From Bacteroidales bacterium (GTDB taxonomy: Bacteria > Bacteroidota > Bacteroidia > Bacteroidales > UBA932), in NCBI GenBank assembly GCA_017615135.1, contig JAGAAU010000028.1, positions 1-18,377 on the forward strand: a stretch of DNA of 18,377 bases, read 5' to 3'. Shown here piece by piece: positions 6,541 through 16,544 of the stretch; within the stretch, counting starts at the first letter, position 1, and each line of letters begins with the position of its first letter. Under the pieces are notes generated by a model. It was not told the origin of the DNA and ran no database searches. It saw nothing but the letters and a program-made list of their open reading frames with translations. The position numbers and the translations under genes are program-made.

Positions 6541-9500
6541 ATGAACAAACTTTTACACCGCCTGAGCATCCTGACGCTGATGGCCGTGGGGCTGATGGTC
6601 CACGGAATCGGCGCTTGGGCGCAAGGCACAATTACCGTAACAGGTGTGGTGACCGACAATCTTGGCCCTGTGCCCGGAGTGGGCATCATGGTGTCCAAGA
6701 CGGCCAACGGCACGGTCACCGACCTGGACGGAAAGTACTCCCTCCAGGTAAGCGAGGGAGACGTGCTCGTGTTCAGTTGCGTCGGATATGCCGATGTGCG
6801 CCGGACAGTGGGCAAACAAAGCGTTATTAACGTGACTCTGGCCGAAGATTCCACCCTGCTGGATGAAGTCGTGGTGGTGGGTTATGGCACCCAGCGCAAG
6901 GAAAGCGTAGTGGGAGCCATCACCTCCGTCAAGGGCGAAACCCTTGTAAACACCGGCGTCTCCAACATTACCAGTGCCATCTCCGGTAAACTCTCCGGCG
7001 TGGTGACAATTCAAACCAGCGGACAGCCGGGCCAGAACGACGCAGAAATCCTTGTGCGAGGAGTTTCCAGTTTCAACGGGAACAGCCCTCTCGTGCTCGT
7101 GGACGGTGTGGAAAGGGATTTTTCATCTCTGGACCCTAATGAGGTTGACGATATCTCCGTTCTCAAAGACGCTTCGGCTACGGCAGTCTTCGGTGCCAAG
7201 GGTGCCAACGGAGTTATTATCGTAACCACAAAGAACGGTCAGGAGGGCAAACCCAAGCTGGACATTTCCTATTCTTCCGGTTTCTCGAACCCCATCAACA
7301 TGGCCCGTCACGTGGACGCCTATACCACCATGTCCACAATGAATACGGCCATGATGAACGACCAGAATTTTACAGGCCTGACTTCCCAGGCCGTTCTGGA
7401 AGAATACAGGAACCCGTCCTCGCAGATCAATTCCCTGCGCTATCCCGACGTAGACTGGCTTCGTGAGCTCACAAACACCTTTTCACTCACCCAGAATGCC
7501 AATTTCAACATTCAGGGCGGTACCCGCTTCGTGAAGTATTTCGCAAGCGTAGGTTATGTGAGGGAAGGCTCCATCTTCAAGAGTTTCAACGACGGCAAAG
7601 TGGATTCCAGCTACTCCTACGACAGGGTTAACTTCCGCACCAACCTGGACTTCAACGTCACCCGCAGCACTGTGGTGTCGTTCAAACTTGGAGGAAGCGT
7701 GGGTATCAAGAACAAACCGGTTTCCCAGGACGGGGACGAGGGTATGTGGAAGTATATTTTCGGCAGCTCTTCTGCAAAATTCCCCATGTACTATCCAGAG
7801 TGGGTACTGGCCCAGGTTCCGGATCTTGACTATCCCGACGCTACCGGCGTCCGGCTTATGAGCGAGGCCGACCAGACCACCGGCAACCCCTACTATCAGT
7901 TGATGAAAGGCAGCTTCGTGCAGCAGACGGATACAAAGATATTCTCCGATATCATACTGAAACAGAATCTGGATTTCATAACCAAGGGACTTTCCGTCCA
8001 GGCCAAGGTGTCGTTGAGTACCTATTATAAATATAATACCCTGACCACCCAGTACAACCGCCCCAGCTGGTACCTCAACTTCGACAAGATAGGCACCGGC
8101 CAGAATCCGTGGAGCCGCACCGGCACCGATGGCTTCTATTACGTGCAGCCGCCTATGTACACGACTGCAGAGAACAGCCTCCAGGGCGGATACTATCTGG
8201 ACCTGTACTACGACCTGTCCGTCAACTACGCCCGCAACTTCGGCAAGCACAACGTTACAGCCATGTTCCTTTTCAACAGGCAGGAACAGGATAAGGGGTC
8301 GGATTTCCCGTATTACAACGAAGCTCTGGTAGCCCGCGCCACTTACGACTACGCGCATAAATACCTGCTCGAGTTCAATATGGGATACACTGGCTCAGAG
8401 CGCTTCTCTCCGGAAAACCGCTTCGGATTCTTCCCCTCGGGGGCTATCGGCTGGGTAGTATCGGAAGAAAAGTTCTTCCAGCCCCTCAAGCCGATCTTCA
8501 GCAAACTCAAGTTCCGTTTCTCGGAAGGTCTTGTGGGTAGCGATTACGCCAACAACCGCTGGCTCTATATCAGCGAATACTCCAAAGACAGCAACGGATA
8601 TATTGTGGAAGACAAAGGCGCCAACCTGTTTGTTCAGTGGGAAGAGGCGCTCAAGGGAGACCTGGGTATAGAGATGGGGTTCTTCAACGGAGACCTCAAC
8701 ATCAATGTCGACCTCTTCAACGAGCACCGCAGCAAGATGCTTATCTCCGTTGACAACAACACCCCTATCTGGGTTGGCAACAGCTCCAAAGAGCTCAATA
8801 AGGGTGAAATCAAGAAGCACGGTATTGAAGTCGAGGCAGACTACACCAGGCGCATCAACAGCGACCTCCGCTTCCACGTGGGCGGCAACTTCTCCTTCAA
8901 CGAGAACCGCATCCTCGCATACGACGACGCCCCCTTCGCACTGGAGCACCAGAAGAAGGTCGGCACGCCGCTCGGATCCCAGACCAGCGGGGCCTATCTT
9001 ATTGACGGCGAGTATCTGACCTCAATTGATGACATTCACTCCAACTTCCTGCCGGTAAATGTTTCCAACGTTGTGGTGGGAGACTATAAGTTCCTGGATT
9101 ACACCGCAGACGGCCTTATAGATAAGGACGACCTTACCCGCATGATAGGCTCGCTCTATCCTCCCATCGCATATGCCATAAAGGGTGGCGTGCACTGGAG
9201 GGGCCTGGATGTGAACATCCTGTTCCAGGGCTATGCCGGTAAGTATGTGAATTACGACCAGATGTACGAATGGGAGTACTACAAGGGCAATTTCCGCCTG
9301 CATACATCTTCCGCAGATTACTGGTCGCCCTCCCATACAGACGGTACCCACGCCACGGTTCATTATTCCACCTCGTCGTTCCCCAATATGGCCTGGTCTG
9401 GATATAATGAAAGTTCCACCACCGGTGGTTACAACGCAAAACTCCTGGGACACTCCTGGCGCAAGGCCGATTTCCTCCGTTTGAAGGAACTGTCTGTCAG

Positions 9501-9687
9501 CTACACCTGGATGACTCCCAAGATTAAACAGCGCATGGGCGTCGAGGCTATCAGGGCATATGTCACTGCCAACAACCTCCTCACCTTTACGGACCTCCTC
9601 GAAGGAGATCCCGAGCAGAAGTATCTGGTTTGGGGTGAATACCCGCAGATGCGTACTGTTAAAATCGGTATTCAGTTTACATTCTAA
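6541..9687 (+). CDS. SusC-like TonB-dependent outer-membrane transporter 1
   Basis: A 1048-residue protein of the normal SusC length. Signal peptide about 1-27 (GAWAQ). A carboxypeptidase-regulatory-like domain at about 31-103 contains VTDLDGKYSLQV. It is followed by LDEVVVVGYGTQ (107-118), the canonical SusC TonB-box region. The plug domain (about 118-235) has the signature VLVDGVERDFSSLDPNEV, ISVLKDASATAVFGAKGANG and VIIVTTK. A 22-strand beta-barrel follows and ends in IGIQFTF with terminal Phe, as needed for BAM assembly. With the SusD-like protein 12 bp downstream it should form the lidded importer that takes up oligosaccharides released at the surface. The substrate cannot be read from the protein itself. 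Confidence 0.97.
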   Translation: MNKLLHRLSILTLMAVGLMVHGIGAWAQGTITVTGVVTDNLGPVPGVGIMVSKTANGTVTDLDGKYSLQVSEGDVLVFSCVGYADVRRTVGKQSVINVTLAEDSTLLDEVVVVGYGTQRKESVVGAITSVKGETLVNTGVSNITSAISGKLSGVVTIQTSGQPGQNDAEILVRGVSSFNGNSPLVLVDGVERDFSSLDPNEVDDISVLKDASATAVFGAKGANGVIIVTTKNGQEGKPKLDISYSSGFSNPINMARHVDAYTTMSTMNTAMMNDQNFTGLTSQAVLEEYRNPSSQINSLRYPDVDWLRELTNTFSLTQNANFNIQGGTRFVKYFASVGYVREGSIFKSFNDGKVDSSYSYDRVNFRTNLDFNVTRSTVVSFKLGGSVGIKNKPVSQDGDEGMWKYIFGSSSAKFPMYYPEWVLAQVPDLDYPDATGVRLMSEADQTTGNPYYQLMKGSFVQQTDTKIFSDIILKQNLDFITKGLSVQAKVSLSTYYKYNTLTTQYNRPSWYLNFDKIGTGQNPWSRTGTDGFYYVQPPMYTTAENSLQGGYYLDLYYDLSVNYARNFGKHNVTAMFLFNRQEQDKGSDFPYYNEALVARATYDYAHKYLLEFNMGYTGSERFSPENRFGFFPSGAIGWVVSEEKFFQPLKPIFSKLKFRFSEGLVGSDYANNRWLYISEYSKDSNGYIVEDKGANLFVQWEEALKGDLGIEMGFFNGDLNINVDLFNEHRSKMLISVDNNTPIWVGNSSKELNKGEIKKHGIEVEADYTRRINSDLRFHVGGNFSFNENRILAYDDAPFALEHQKKVGTPLGSQTSGAYLIDGEYLTSIDDIHSNFLPVNVSNVVVGDYKFLDYTADGLIDKDDLTRMIGSLYPPIAYAIKGGVHWRGLDVNILFQGYAGKYVNYDQMYEWEYYKGNFRLHTSSADYWSPSHTDGTHATVHYSTSSFPNMAWSGYNESSTTGGYNAKLLGHSWRKADFLRLKELSVSYTWMTPKIKQRMGVEAIRAYVTANNLLTFTDLLEGDPEQKYLVWGEYPQMRTVKIGIQFTF

Positions 9688-9699
9688 GACCTCCCGGAT

Positions 9700-11556
9700 A
9701 TGAAAAAGACAACAAGAATAGTATGTAAAGCCGTTCTGGTCTTCCTGGCCGCCTTTTCCACGACAGGATGTCTGAACGAGTATCTGGACAGAGCTCCGGA
9801 TGCAGGTCTTACAGAAACCGAAGTATTCAGCAAATACGCGAACTTCAAGAGCTACTTTTACTCTGTATATAATGGCTCCAACTTCAATATCCGCTGCCAT
9901 TATCCCCTCCATTGGTGCATGAACAGCCAGAAGCTTACACTGGAGGAACTTACAGACATGTGCGACAAGTCCAGGATTCAGCGCGCCCAGTCCATCAAGC
10001 TTGGCAATGGCTCCGATGCAACCTGGATTATCGGCTATCCCACCGCAGACGCCAATTATCCGAATAACGCCAAGGTCCCCAACACCTGGAAGAGCATACG
10101 CGTATGCAACATGGCCCTTGAAAAGGCGGACATGATTCAGGACTGCACCGAGGCCGAGCGCAACGACCTCATCGGCCAGGCTTACTTTGTGCGGGCTTTC
10201 TGCCATTTCGAACTGTTCCGCCTGTACGGCACTTTACCTTATATAGATAAGGTACTCGGAGCAGACGACGAGTGGGATGTGGTTCCCGAAGATGATTATA
10301 CCTTCCTGAAGAAGTGCGCGGCGGACTATCAGACCGCTTATGAGTATTTCGACAAGGCGGGAACCGTGCGTCGGGACCCTCCCAGCGGAGCCGGCAACCT
10401 TGCAGACGCCAACCAGGACAAACCCAACGGAGTTGCGGCACTCGCCATGAAGGGCAGGGTTCTGCTTTATGCGGCCAGTCCGCTTAATAATCCGGCCGGC
10501 GACGTCCATCGCTGGGAAGAGGCTGCAGAGGCCAGCGCAATCGCTCTGAACATTGCTCTTGCCAATGGCTACAAACTGCTCCCCAAGGCAGACTATTCCA
10601 AAAACTTCTATGGTAACCGGTACACAAACGAGCAGCTGTGGGCATATTCTACCGGAAGTACCACCAACTACAATTCGGCAACTATCCAGTCATTCGTGGG
10701 CTACTCCTTCTCCAACAACTCGTATGCTGCAGCACAGTGCCCCACCCAGAACTTCGTAGACAAGTTCGAAACCATAGACGGATGGCCGCTGAACACGGAA
10801 AGCCAGCGTGCTGAAGCCACTGCCGCAGGTAAATACAACGAGCAGGACCCTTACGTGAACCGCGATCCGCGCTTCGAAAACGCCGTAATCTACAACGGCT
10901 GTACCTTCCAGGGATATTCTCCTGCTTCCCTTTACATCAATCCCGACGGCAGCAAGCCTTCCGGTTCCCTGCTGACTTATCCGCAGAGCGCTTCCGACGG
11001 TGTTACTGAGACCTTCTACTATGAGCGCAAACGAACAGGTCCCCTCTCCAACAAGGGCAACCAGAACGTAATGCTGACAGACCCCATTATCCGTCTTGCC
11101 GAGGTTTATCTGAACTACGCCGAGGCGGCCAACGAAGCATGGGGCCCCAACGGAAGGTCCGAATCCGGCGCACTCACTGCACTTGAGGCGGTGAATGCCG
11201 TTCGCGAGAGGGTGGAAATGCCGGCTGTGCTCGATCAGTACTGCAGCAGCACTGAAATATTCCGGGACCGCATCAAGAACGAGCGTACCGTGGAACTTTG
11301 CTTCGAAGGCAATCACTATTTCTGCGATATACGCCGCTGGATGGACGCGCCCGCAATCGGCCGCTCAACACTCTACGGCATGCGCGCTATTAAGGTTGAT
11401 GTGTCCTCGCAATATCCTACCGGGTTCAAGTATGAGCGCTTTGCACTTCCCGCAAACAGGCAGATTGCCTGGAAAAACGACGGCATGTACTGGTTCCGTT
11501 TCCAGGACAGCGACCTGCTGAAAATGGCAAACTACACACCTAAAATGGATTGGTAG
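9700..11556 (+). CDS. SusD-like glycan-binding lipoprotein 1
   Basis: A 618-residue lipoprotein with lipobox FSTTGC (Cys24) followed by LNEYLDRAP, a typical SusD/RagB start. The body shows the helical repeat (TPR-like) character of the family (EAERNDLIGQAYFVRAFCHFELFRLYG) and the C-terminal SusD hallmark NERTVELCFEGNHYFCDIRR at about 526-545. It caps SusC-like 1 and delivers bound oligosaccharide to it. No strong Shine-Dalgarno precedes the ATG, as is common in Bacteroidota. Downstream, 18 bp separate it from SusC-like gene 2. Confidence 0.96.
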   Translation: MKKTTRIVCKAVLVFLAAFSTTGCLNEYLDRAPDAGLTETEVFSKYANFKSYFYSVYNGSNFNIRCHYPLHWCMNSQKLTLEELTDMCDKSRIQRAQSIKLGNGSDATWIIGYPTADANYPNNAKVPNTWKSIRVCNMALEKADMIQDCTEAERNDLIGQAYFVRAFCHFELFRLYGTLPYIDKVLGADDEWDVVPEDDYTFLKKCAADYQTAYEYFDKAGTVRRDPPSGAGNLADANQDKPNGVAALAMKGRVLLYAASPLNNPAGDVHRWEEAAEASAIALNIALANGYKLLPKADYSKNFYGNRYTNEQLWAYSTGSTTNYNSATIQSFVGYSFSNNSYAAAQCPTQNFVDKFETIDGWPLNTESQRAEATAAGKYNEQDPYVNRDPRFENAVIYNGCTFQGYSPASLYINPDGSKPSGSLLTYPQSASDGVTETFYYERKRTGPLSNKGNQNVMLTDPIIRLAEVYLNYAEAANEAWGPNGRSESGALTALEAVNAVRERVEMPAVLDQYCSSTEIFRDRIKNERTVELCFEGNHYFCDIRRWMDAPAIGRSTLYGMRAIKVDVSSQYPTGFKYERFALPANRQIAWKNDGMYWFRFQDSDLLKMANYTPKMDW

Positions 11557-11564
11557 CATTAAAC

Positions 11565-11569
11565 AGGAA
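11565..11569 (+). promoter_or_regulatory. Shine-Dalgarno-like site for SusC-like gene 2
   Basis: AGGAA ends 5 bases before the ATG at 11575. It supports that start and suggests independent translation initiation for the second SusC/SusD pair; SusC-like gene 1 has no such site. Confidence 0.45.
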
Positions 11570-11574
11570 CAGAT

Positions 11575-14500
11575 ATGAAAAAGAATATACTACATACCCT
11601 TTTGTGCGCGCTGATCCTGATATCGATGCCGCTTTACGCCATGGCCCAGAAAAAGGCTTCGGCGGAACAGGTCTCTATACGCTTCACTGTAGTTAACGAC
11701 GCAGGGGAGCCTATCAAAGGTGCAGAAATAACTGTGGGAGAAGGTCTTGGCCATTACAAGACAGAGGAAGACGGACGCGTGAGCATCAACTGTACTGTAA
11801 AAGATATGGTACGTGCAACTGCCGAAGGTTACAAGGCAGTTACCATCAGGGCTGGCGTCCTCGTAGATTCCGGTTCCATAGTTCTCGCCCCCGATATTCT
11901 GTTCGCAGGCGACACAGACGATATCATACTCCCCTACAGCACCCTCAAGAAACGTTTCTCCCTGGGCTCTACCGTAACTATCAGCGGTGAAGAGCTGGCC
12001 GGCTATTCATCGGCCGATATACGCAACGCCCTCACCGGAGTCCTTCCCGGAGTTGAGGTTCGCGAGAATTTCGGCCAGGTTGGAGTGAGCCCGCTCGAGC
12101 ATATAGGCAATTACGGCTCCGCAACGGCCATTTCGGTCACCTCTCGCGGCAGGCAGCTTATGTACATAGTGGACGACGTGCCTGTCCAGATTAACGAAAT
12201 CCCCCTGAACGCCGAGCAGATTGAATCTGTAACTATTATCCGCGACGGTCTGGAAAAAACCATGTACGGCCCCACTGCGGCAGACGGCATAGTCTTCATA
12301 AAAACCAAGAGTGGAAACTACAACGACCGTTACCTGAACGTGAGCGTCGAATCCGGCGTCAATATTACAGACCGCATGCCGGGATTCGTGAACGCGGCCC
12401 AATATGCCCAGCTGAACAATCTGGCGCGTCACAACAGCGGATTATCACTGTTGTACACCCAGGAAGACGTGAACGCCTATATGAAGGGCGACCCTTACGA
12501 CAAGCTGCACCCCGCCGTAGACTTCAAGTCCATGATGCTTAAGAACGTCATGAACTACACAAATGCCGGAGTCTCTTCCGGAGGCGGCAACGATATTGTA
12601 AAATATTATGCCTATCTGGGTTATACCGGACAGGACGATATCTACAAAATCGGTCCTGAGGCGAATTACAACAATGTCAATATCAACGGCAATCTGGATG
12701 TTAAGCTGAGCCGCTTTATCAACGCTTCCTTTGGCATTATCTCCTCTATTGGGGTCAGGAAGTCCAATAATTACGGCTATTCGCCCAATTACACCAGCAC
12801 CGATGCGTCCTCCAACACGACGCTTGGAGTATTCGAGCTGCCGGACATCCTGTCCCATATCAATACAATCCCTCAGCTGGCCTTCCCGATTTATGCCGAC
12901 AACTCCGAAGAACTGGAGTTCCCGTGGTATGCGGTGAGTTCCCAGTACACCCAAAACCCTATCGCCAATATTCTGGAGAACGGTTCTTATACCGAGACCA
13001 TACGCGGGGCCCTGTTCAACCTCAGGCTGAACATAGACCTGGGCTTCATAACCAAGGGCTTCAAATCCTCCACTTATGCTGCTTACGGTTCTACCAACCT
13101 GGTACGTCTGGGGCAGGCGGAGGATTATGCGGCTTACATAATTACCGAAGGCCTGGATGCAGAGGGCAACCCCATAATCGTTCCGGTGCAGAGTTCCAGC
13201 CATTCCGTGAAACAGATGTCCGGTAACGAGAAACTTCTGGACTATTACTCCAACCGCCTGTATTTCGTGCAGAAACTGAGTTACGCAAGGGTTTTCGGCG
13301 ACCACGACTTACGCCTGTCCGCCGACTATATGATTACCCAGCGCAGCCAGAAATTCATCACCGAACACAGGCGCGAGATGAACACCGGCTTCAATGCGAT
13401 GTACGCATACAAAAACCGCTACATCGCCCAGGTCTCCATGAACGGACACGGCACCTACTCACTGCTGAAAGCGTGGTCGTTCTCGCCTTCTGCCGGCTTT
13501 GGCTGGATTATATCGGACGAACCCTTCATGAAAAACGCCAAATGGCTGGATTTCATGAAATTCAGGGTACAGGGCAGCTATCTGGCCTACGATTCCAGAA
13601 CCAGCGCCAACCGCGACGTAGACAACTATTCCTGGAACAACAGCGGCCAGAAATTTGGCCCTTACTCCACCAACCAGTGGTTCGGAAGCACTACCAGCGC
13701 AAATGTAAACCGTACATATCTGAGTATGCTCGGGAATCCGGACCTTGCACTGGAGCGTCGCGCGGAAGTGTCCGGAGGTCTTGACCTTACGGCCCTGGAC
13801 AAACGCCTGGATATAAACCTCACCGGCTACCTGGTAGCACAGAAGGGCATTATCACCCAGATGCAGAATGCAATTCCTCTGGTGGCCGGCATCTCCACCG
13901 GGTCTTATTATCAGAATTACGACTCCAACCTCAACCGGGGCGTAGAACTTAGCGTAACCTGGAAGGCAAAGGCCGGAGATTTCAACTACTCCATCGGAGC
14001 CTGGGCCGCATCGCACTGGTCTACAATCCTGCAGATCGACTCCCAGAACTATGCGGAACCGTATCGCTCCCGCGTAGGAAAATCCGCCACGGCCATCTGG
14101 GGCCTCAAGTATCTGGGCCAATTCGCCACAGACGCAGAAACCACAGTGATTCCCCAGTTGTTCGACGACTCCCTCAAGGCTGGCGATTTCCGCTATCAGG
14201 ACATGAACGGAGACGGTTATGTAGACAGCTCCGACGCCTGCGTAATAGGCGACAGCGCCCCGAAACTCATAGGTGCGCTGAATATGAATTTTGAATGGAA
14301 GGGCATCGACCTCGCAGTAATTGGCACCTTCCGCGCCTTCTACGACGCCCAGCTTAACAACAGCTGGTTCTGGAACGGCTGGGGAGATTCCAACTATTCC
14401 AACTACACCCTGCGGCACATCAACGACCCCGCAGCCCCGAGGCTGACTTACAACAAGGTGAACAACAACTTCCAGATGTCGGACCGCTGGCTGGCAGACG

Positions 14501-14721
14501 GCAGTTTCTTCAAAATCCAAAGCGTCGAGCTCGGATATTCCCTCCCTGTGCGTAAGCTGAAAATAGACCGCGTGGTCAGAGGTTTCCGCCTGTACGTCAG
14601 GGCCAACAACCTGCTTACCATTTCCGGCATCAAGGACGTCGACCCCGAAGCCCTTTCTTCCGGAATTACAAATTATCCTCTCATGAGAACCTTTGTGGGC
14701 GGACTTAAAGTGACATTCTGA
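11575..14721 (+). CDS. SusC-like TonB-dependent outer-membrane transporter 2 (divergent)
   Basis: A 1048-residue protein. Signal peptide about 1-24 (YAMAQ). A carboxypeptidase-regulatory-like domain at about 31-104 contains NDAGEPIKGAEITVGEG. The usual EVVVVGYG is replaced by DTDDIILPYSTLKKR (113-127), a noncanonical TonB-box region. The plug (about 128-246) is recognisable (IRNALTGVLPGVEVRE, MYIVDDVP, IESVTIIRDG, TAADGIVFIKTK) but departs from the standard LKDASATA wording. The barrel includes DMNGDGYVDSSD, a common SusC acidic loop, and ends in GLKVTF. The equal length to SusC-like 1 is coincidental, as the sequences differ throughout. Its stop overlaps the next start. Probably imports a different oligosaccharide size or branch from transporter 1 (inference). 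Confidence 0.95.
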   Translation: MKKNILHTLLCALILISMPLYAMAQKKASAEQVSIRFTVVNDAGEPIKGAEITVGEGLGHYKTEEDGRVSINCTVKDMVRATAEGYKAVTIRAGVLVDSGSIVLAPDILFAGDTDDIILPYSTLKKRFSLGSTVTISGEELAGYSSADIRNALTGVLPGVEVRENFGQVGVSPLEHIGNYGSATAISVTSRGRQLMYIVDDVPVQINEIPLNAEQIESVTIIRDGLEKTMYGPTAADGIVFIKTKSGNYNDRYLNVSVESGVNITDRMPGFVNAAQYAQLNNLARHNSGLSLLYTQEDVNAYMKGDPYDKLHPAVDFKSMMLKNVMNYTNAGVSSGGGNDIVKYYAYLGYTGQDDIYKIGPEANYNNVNINGNLDVKLSRFINASFGIISSIGVRKSNNYGYSPNYTSTDASSNTTLGVFELPDILSHINTIPQLAFPIYADNSEELEFPWYAVSSQYTQNPIANILENGSYTETIRGALFNLRLNIDLGFITKGFKSSTYAAYGSTNLVRLGQAEDYAAYIITEGLDAEGNPIIVPVQSSSHSVKQMSGNEKLLDYYSNRLYFVQKLSYARVFGDHDLRLSADYMITQRSQKFITEHRREMNTGFNAMYAYKNRYIAQVSMNGHGTYSLLKAWSFSPSAGFGWIISDEPFMKNAKWLDFMKFRVQGSYLAYDSRTSANRDVDNYSWNNSGQKFGPYSTNQWFGSTTSANVNRTYLSMLGNPDLALERRAEVSGGLDLTALDKRLDINLTGYLVAQKGIITQMQNAIPLVAGISTGSYYQNYDSNLNRGVELSVTWKAKAGDFNYSIGAWAASHWSTILQIDSQNYAEPYRSRVGKSATAIWGLKYLGQFATDAETTVIPQLFDDSLKAGDFRYQDMNGDGYVDSSDACVIGDSAPKLIGALNMNFEWKGIDLAVIGTFRAFYDAQLNNSWFWNGWGDSNYSNYTLRHINDPAAPRLTYNKVNNNFQMSDRWLADGSFFKIQSVELGYSLPVRKLKIDRVVRGFRLYVRANNLLTISGIKDVDPEALSSGITNYPLMRTFVGGLKVTF

Positions 14722-16529
14722 TGGAAGCAATGATTAAGTACACAATAAAGAAGGCGGTCCTCGCCGCCATGACGGTTTTTGCCCTGAGTTCCTGCAAGGG
14801 ATTTCTGGAGCCCTATCCTTCGGCAATACGCGACGAAGAATACGTCGTTTCCGCACCAAACACCATGCAGGGCCTTTTAGGCGAATGCTATGAGTGGATT
14901 TCCACCAATTATAACAACAACGAGGGTGCTTATCTCGACTGCATGACCGACAATGCCGTGCGTACCTCGAAGACCGACGCCATAAGCCGTATGGCCATTG
15001 GAGTGAACGCCCCCGACAATAACCCCTTCCAGACGTACTGGACCCGCGACTATCAGGGCATTTACAATACCAACCTGTTCCTTCAGGACGGCAACGGGCG
15101 CAAAGTGCGCTACATGCTGGACGAACACCTGAACGAGCTTATGACCGATATGCTCTGGGGAGAGGCCTATGCTCTCCGCGCCTGGTTCCAGTGGGACCTT
15201 CTGCAGAAATTCGGAGGCCGTTCAACCAGCGGCGAACTGCTTGGATATCCTATAGTTACGGAACCGGTTAAAGACTGGAGCGAAGGCTTCGTGCGCAACA
15301 GTTACGATGAATGCGTAAAACAGATTATTGAAGATTGCGACTCCGCTTACAAGTATCTGCCAATCGCACACCGCGACTTCCTGGTAACAAGCGCCGACGA
15401 GTTGACCGTCATGGGGTCCCGCAACTGGGGCCGTATAGACGGGATTACCACAGTGGCCATCAAGGCCCTGGTATACCAGACCTGGGCCAGTCCGCGCTTC
15501 AATCCCAACGGAGACGTCTCCCGCTGGGAAAAAGCCGCCGAGTTTGCCAAGCAGGTACTGGACTTCAAGAGCAGCGTAGATGCCAGCGTAGCGGGCGGAT
15601 TCAACCGCAAAAATGCCGTAAACTGGTTCGATCCCAACAGCCCGGAAATCATTTTCGGTTCCCGCTACAATTCAGGTTCGGAAGCCATGGAAAAGATGTT
15701 CTATCCGGGTGGATTCCAGGGAGACGGCACAATGGGCGCTACCCAGGATTTTGTGAACGCCTTCGGAATGGCGGACGGATATCCGCTCGCACAGTCCCCC
15801 GACCTTGCCTACGACGACCAGAATCCCTATATCAATCGCGACCCGCGCTTCTACAGCAACATCTTCTATAATAACCGCACCATTACCACCGGATCTTCCG
15901 GCCGTTCATACGTATTCGAGAACTGGGTTGGCGGTAAAGACGAGGCAGAGGCCTCCAGCAAGAATTCCCGCACCAACTATCATATCAAGAAGTTCGTGTA
16001 TAAGGGTCTCAACTGGTCGGAAAGCAGCGTAGGACGCATGCCCCACAGCAAATTCCTCATCAGATGGACACATATGGTGCTGTGTTTCGCAGAAGCGGCC
16101 AACCATGTTGCCGGGCCGCAGGGTAACGTCTACGGTTTAAGCGCCAAGGAGGCCATCTCGTGGCTGCGCAGCCGAAAGACTTACGACGGAGACGAAGGTC
16201 TGTCTAAAGATCCCTATCTGGAAGAGATTTCGCTGATGGGAGAAAAGGCTTTCGACAAGTTCCTCCGCAATGAACGCCGTATAGAGACCGCTTTTGAAGG
16301 CACATGGTTCTTCGACCTGCGCCGCTGGAGCACATCCTTGGCGGATCTGAACAAGACCCTGTATCGCCCCACCATTACCCGCAATGCAGACGGAGGGTTC
16401 AATTATGATTACGCCACCGTAATCGAGAACCGTTCGTTCACATCCGCTTTCCTGCCCATTCCTTACAAGGAAATGCTGAATATTCCGGGATTGGAGCAGA
16501 ACGAAGGATGGGAAAATTGGACCAGATAA
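14721..16529 (+). CDS. SusD-like glycan-binding lipoprotein 2
   Basis: A 602-residue lipoprotein with lipobox FALSSC (Cys25) followed by KGFLEPYPS. The SusD C-terminal hallmark appears as NERRIETAFEGTWFFDLRRW at about 516-536, and the N-terminal half has LWGEAYALRAWFQWDLLQKFGG, typical of the RagB/SusD fold. The ATG at 14721 overlaps the SusC-like stop (TGATG), suggesting coupled translation. A second ATG at 14730, preceded by GGAAG, would remove three residues and give a cleaner signal peptide (MIKYTIKK). It pairs with SusC-like 2. It is not a close copy of SusD-like 1. Confidence 0.96.
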   Translation: MEAMIKYTIKKAVLAAMTVFALSSCKGFLEPYPSAIRDEEYVVSAPNTMQGLLGECYEWISTNYNNNEGAYLDCMTDNAVRTSKTDAISRMAIGVNAPDNNPFQTYWTRDYQGIYNTNLFLQDGNGRKVRYMLDEHLNELMTDMLWGEAYALRAWFQWDLLQKFGGRSTSGELLGYPIVTEPVKDWSEGFVRNSYDECVKQIIEDCDSAYKYLPIAHRDFLVTSADELTVMGSRNWGRIDGITTVAIKALVYQTWASPRFNPNGDVSRWEKAAEFAKQVLDFKSSVDASVAGGFNRKNAVNWFDPNSPEIIFGSRYNSGSEAMEKMFYPGGFQGDGTMGATQDFVNAFGMADGYPLAQSPDLAYDDQNPYINRDPRFYSNIFYNNRTITTGSSGRSYVFENWVGGKDEAEASSKNSRTNYHIKKFVYKGLNWSESSVGRMPHSKFLIRWTHMVLCFAEAANHVAGPQGNVYGLSAKEAISWLRSRKTYDGDEGLSKDPYLEEISLMGEKAFDKFLRNERRIETAFEGTWFFDLRRWSTSLADLNKTLYRPTITRNADGGFNYDYATVIENRSFTSAFLPIPYKEMLNIPGLEQNEGWENWTR

Positions 16530-16530
16530 C

Positions 16531-16535
16531 AGGAG
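16531..16535 (+). promoter_or_regulatory. Shine-Dalgarno site for the DUF1735-type gene
   Basis: AGGAG lies 9 bases before the ATG at 16545, just after the SusD-like stop. It is one of the best ribosome-binding matches in the operon and fixes the start. Confidence 0.5.
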
Positions 16536-16544
16536 CTCACGAAT

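Noticed and set aside
6541..14721. SusC-like 1 and 2 as a recent tandem duplication, because both have 1048 residues
   Set aside because: The N-terminal, TonB-box and plug sequences differ throughout. Equal length is chance, and the paired SusD-like proteins also differ.
13459..14730. Long minus-strand open frame (423 codons) opposite SusC-like gene 2, and similar ones at 12445-13305, 9022-10206, 7483-8358, 4405-5046 and 16137-16808
   Set aside because: They lie fully opposite recognisable SusC, SusD or lipoprotein genes. Their proteins show no family pattern and are rich in Val/Gly/His as expected from reading GC-biased codons backwards.
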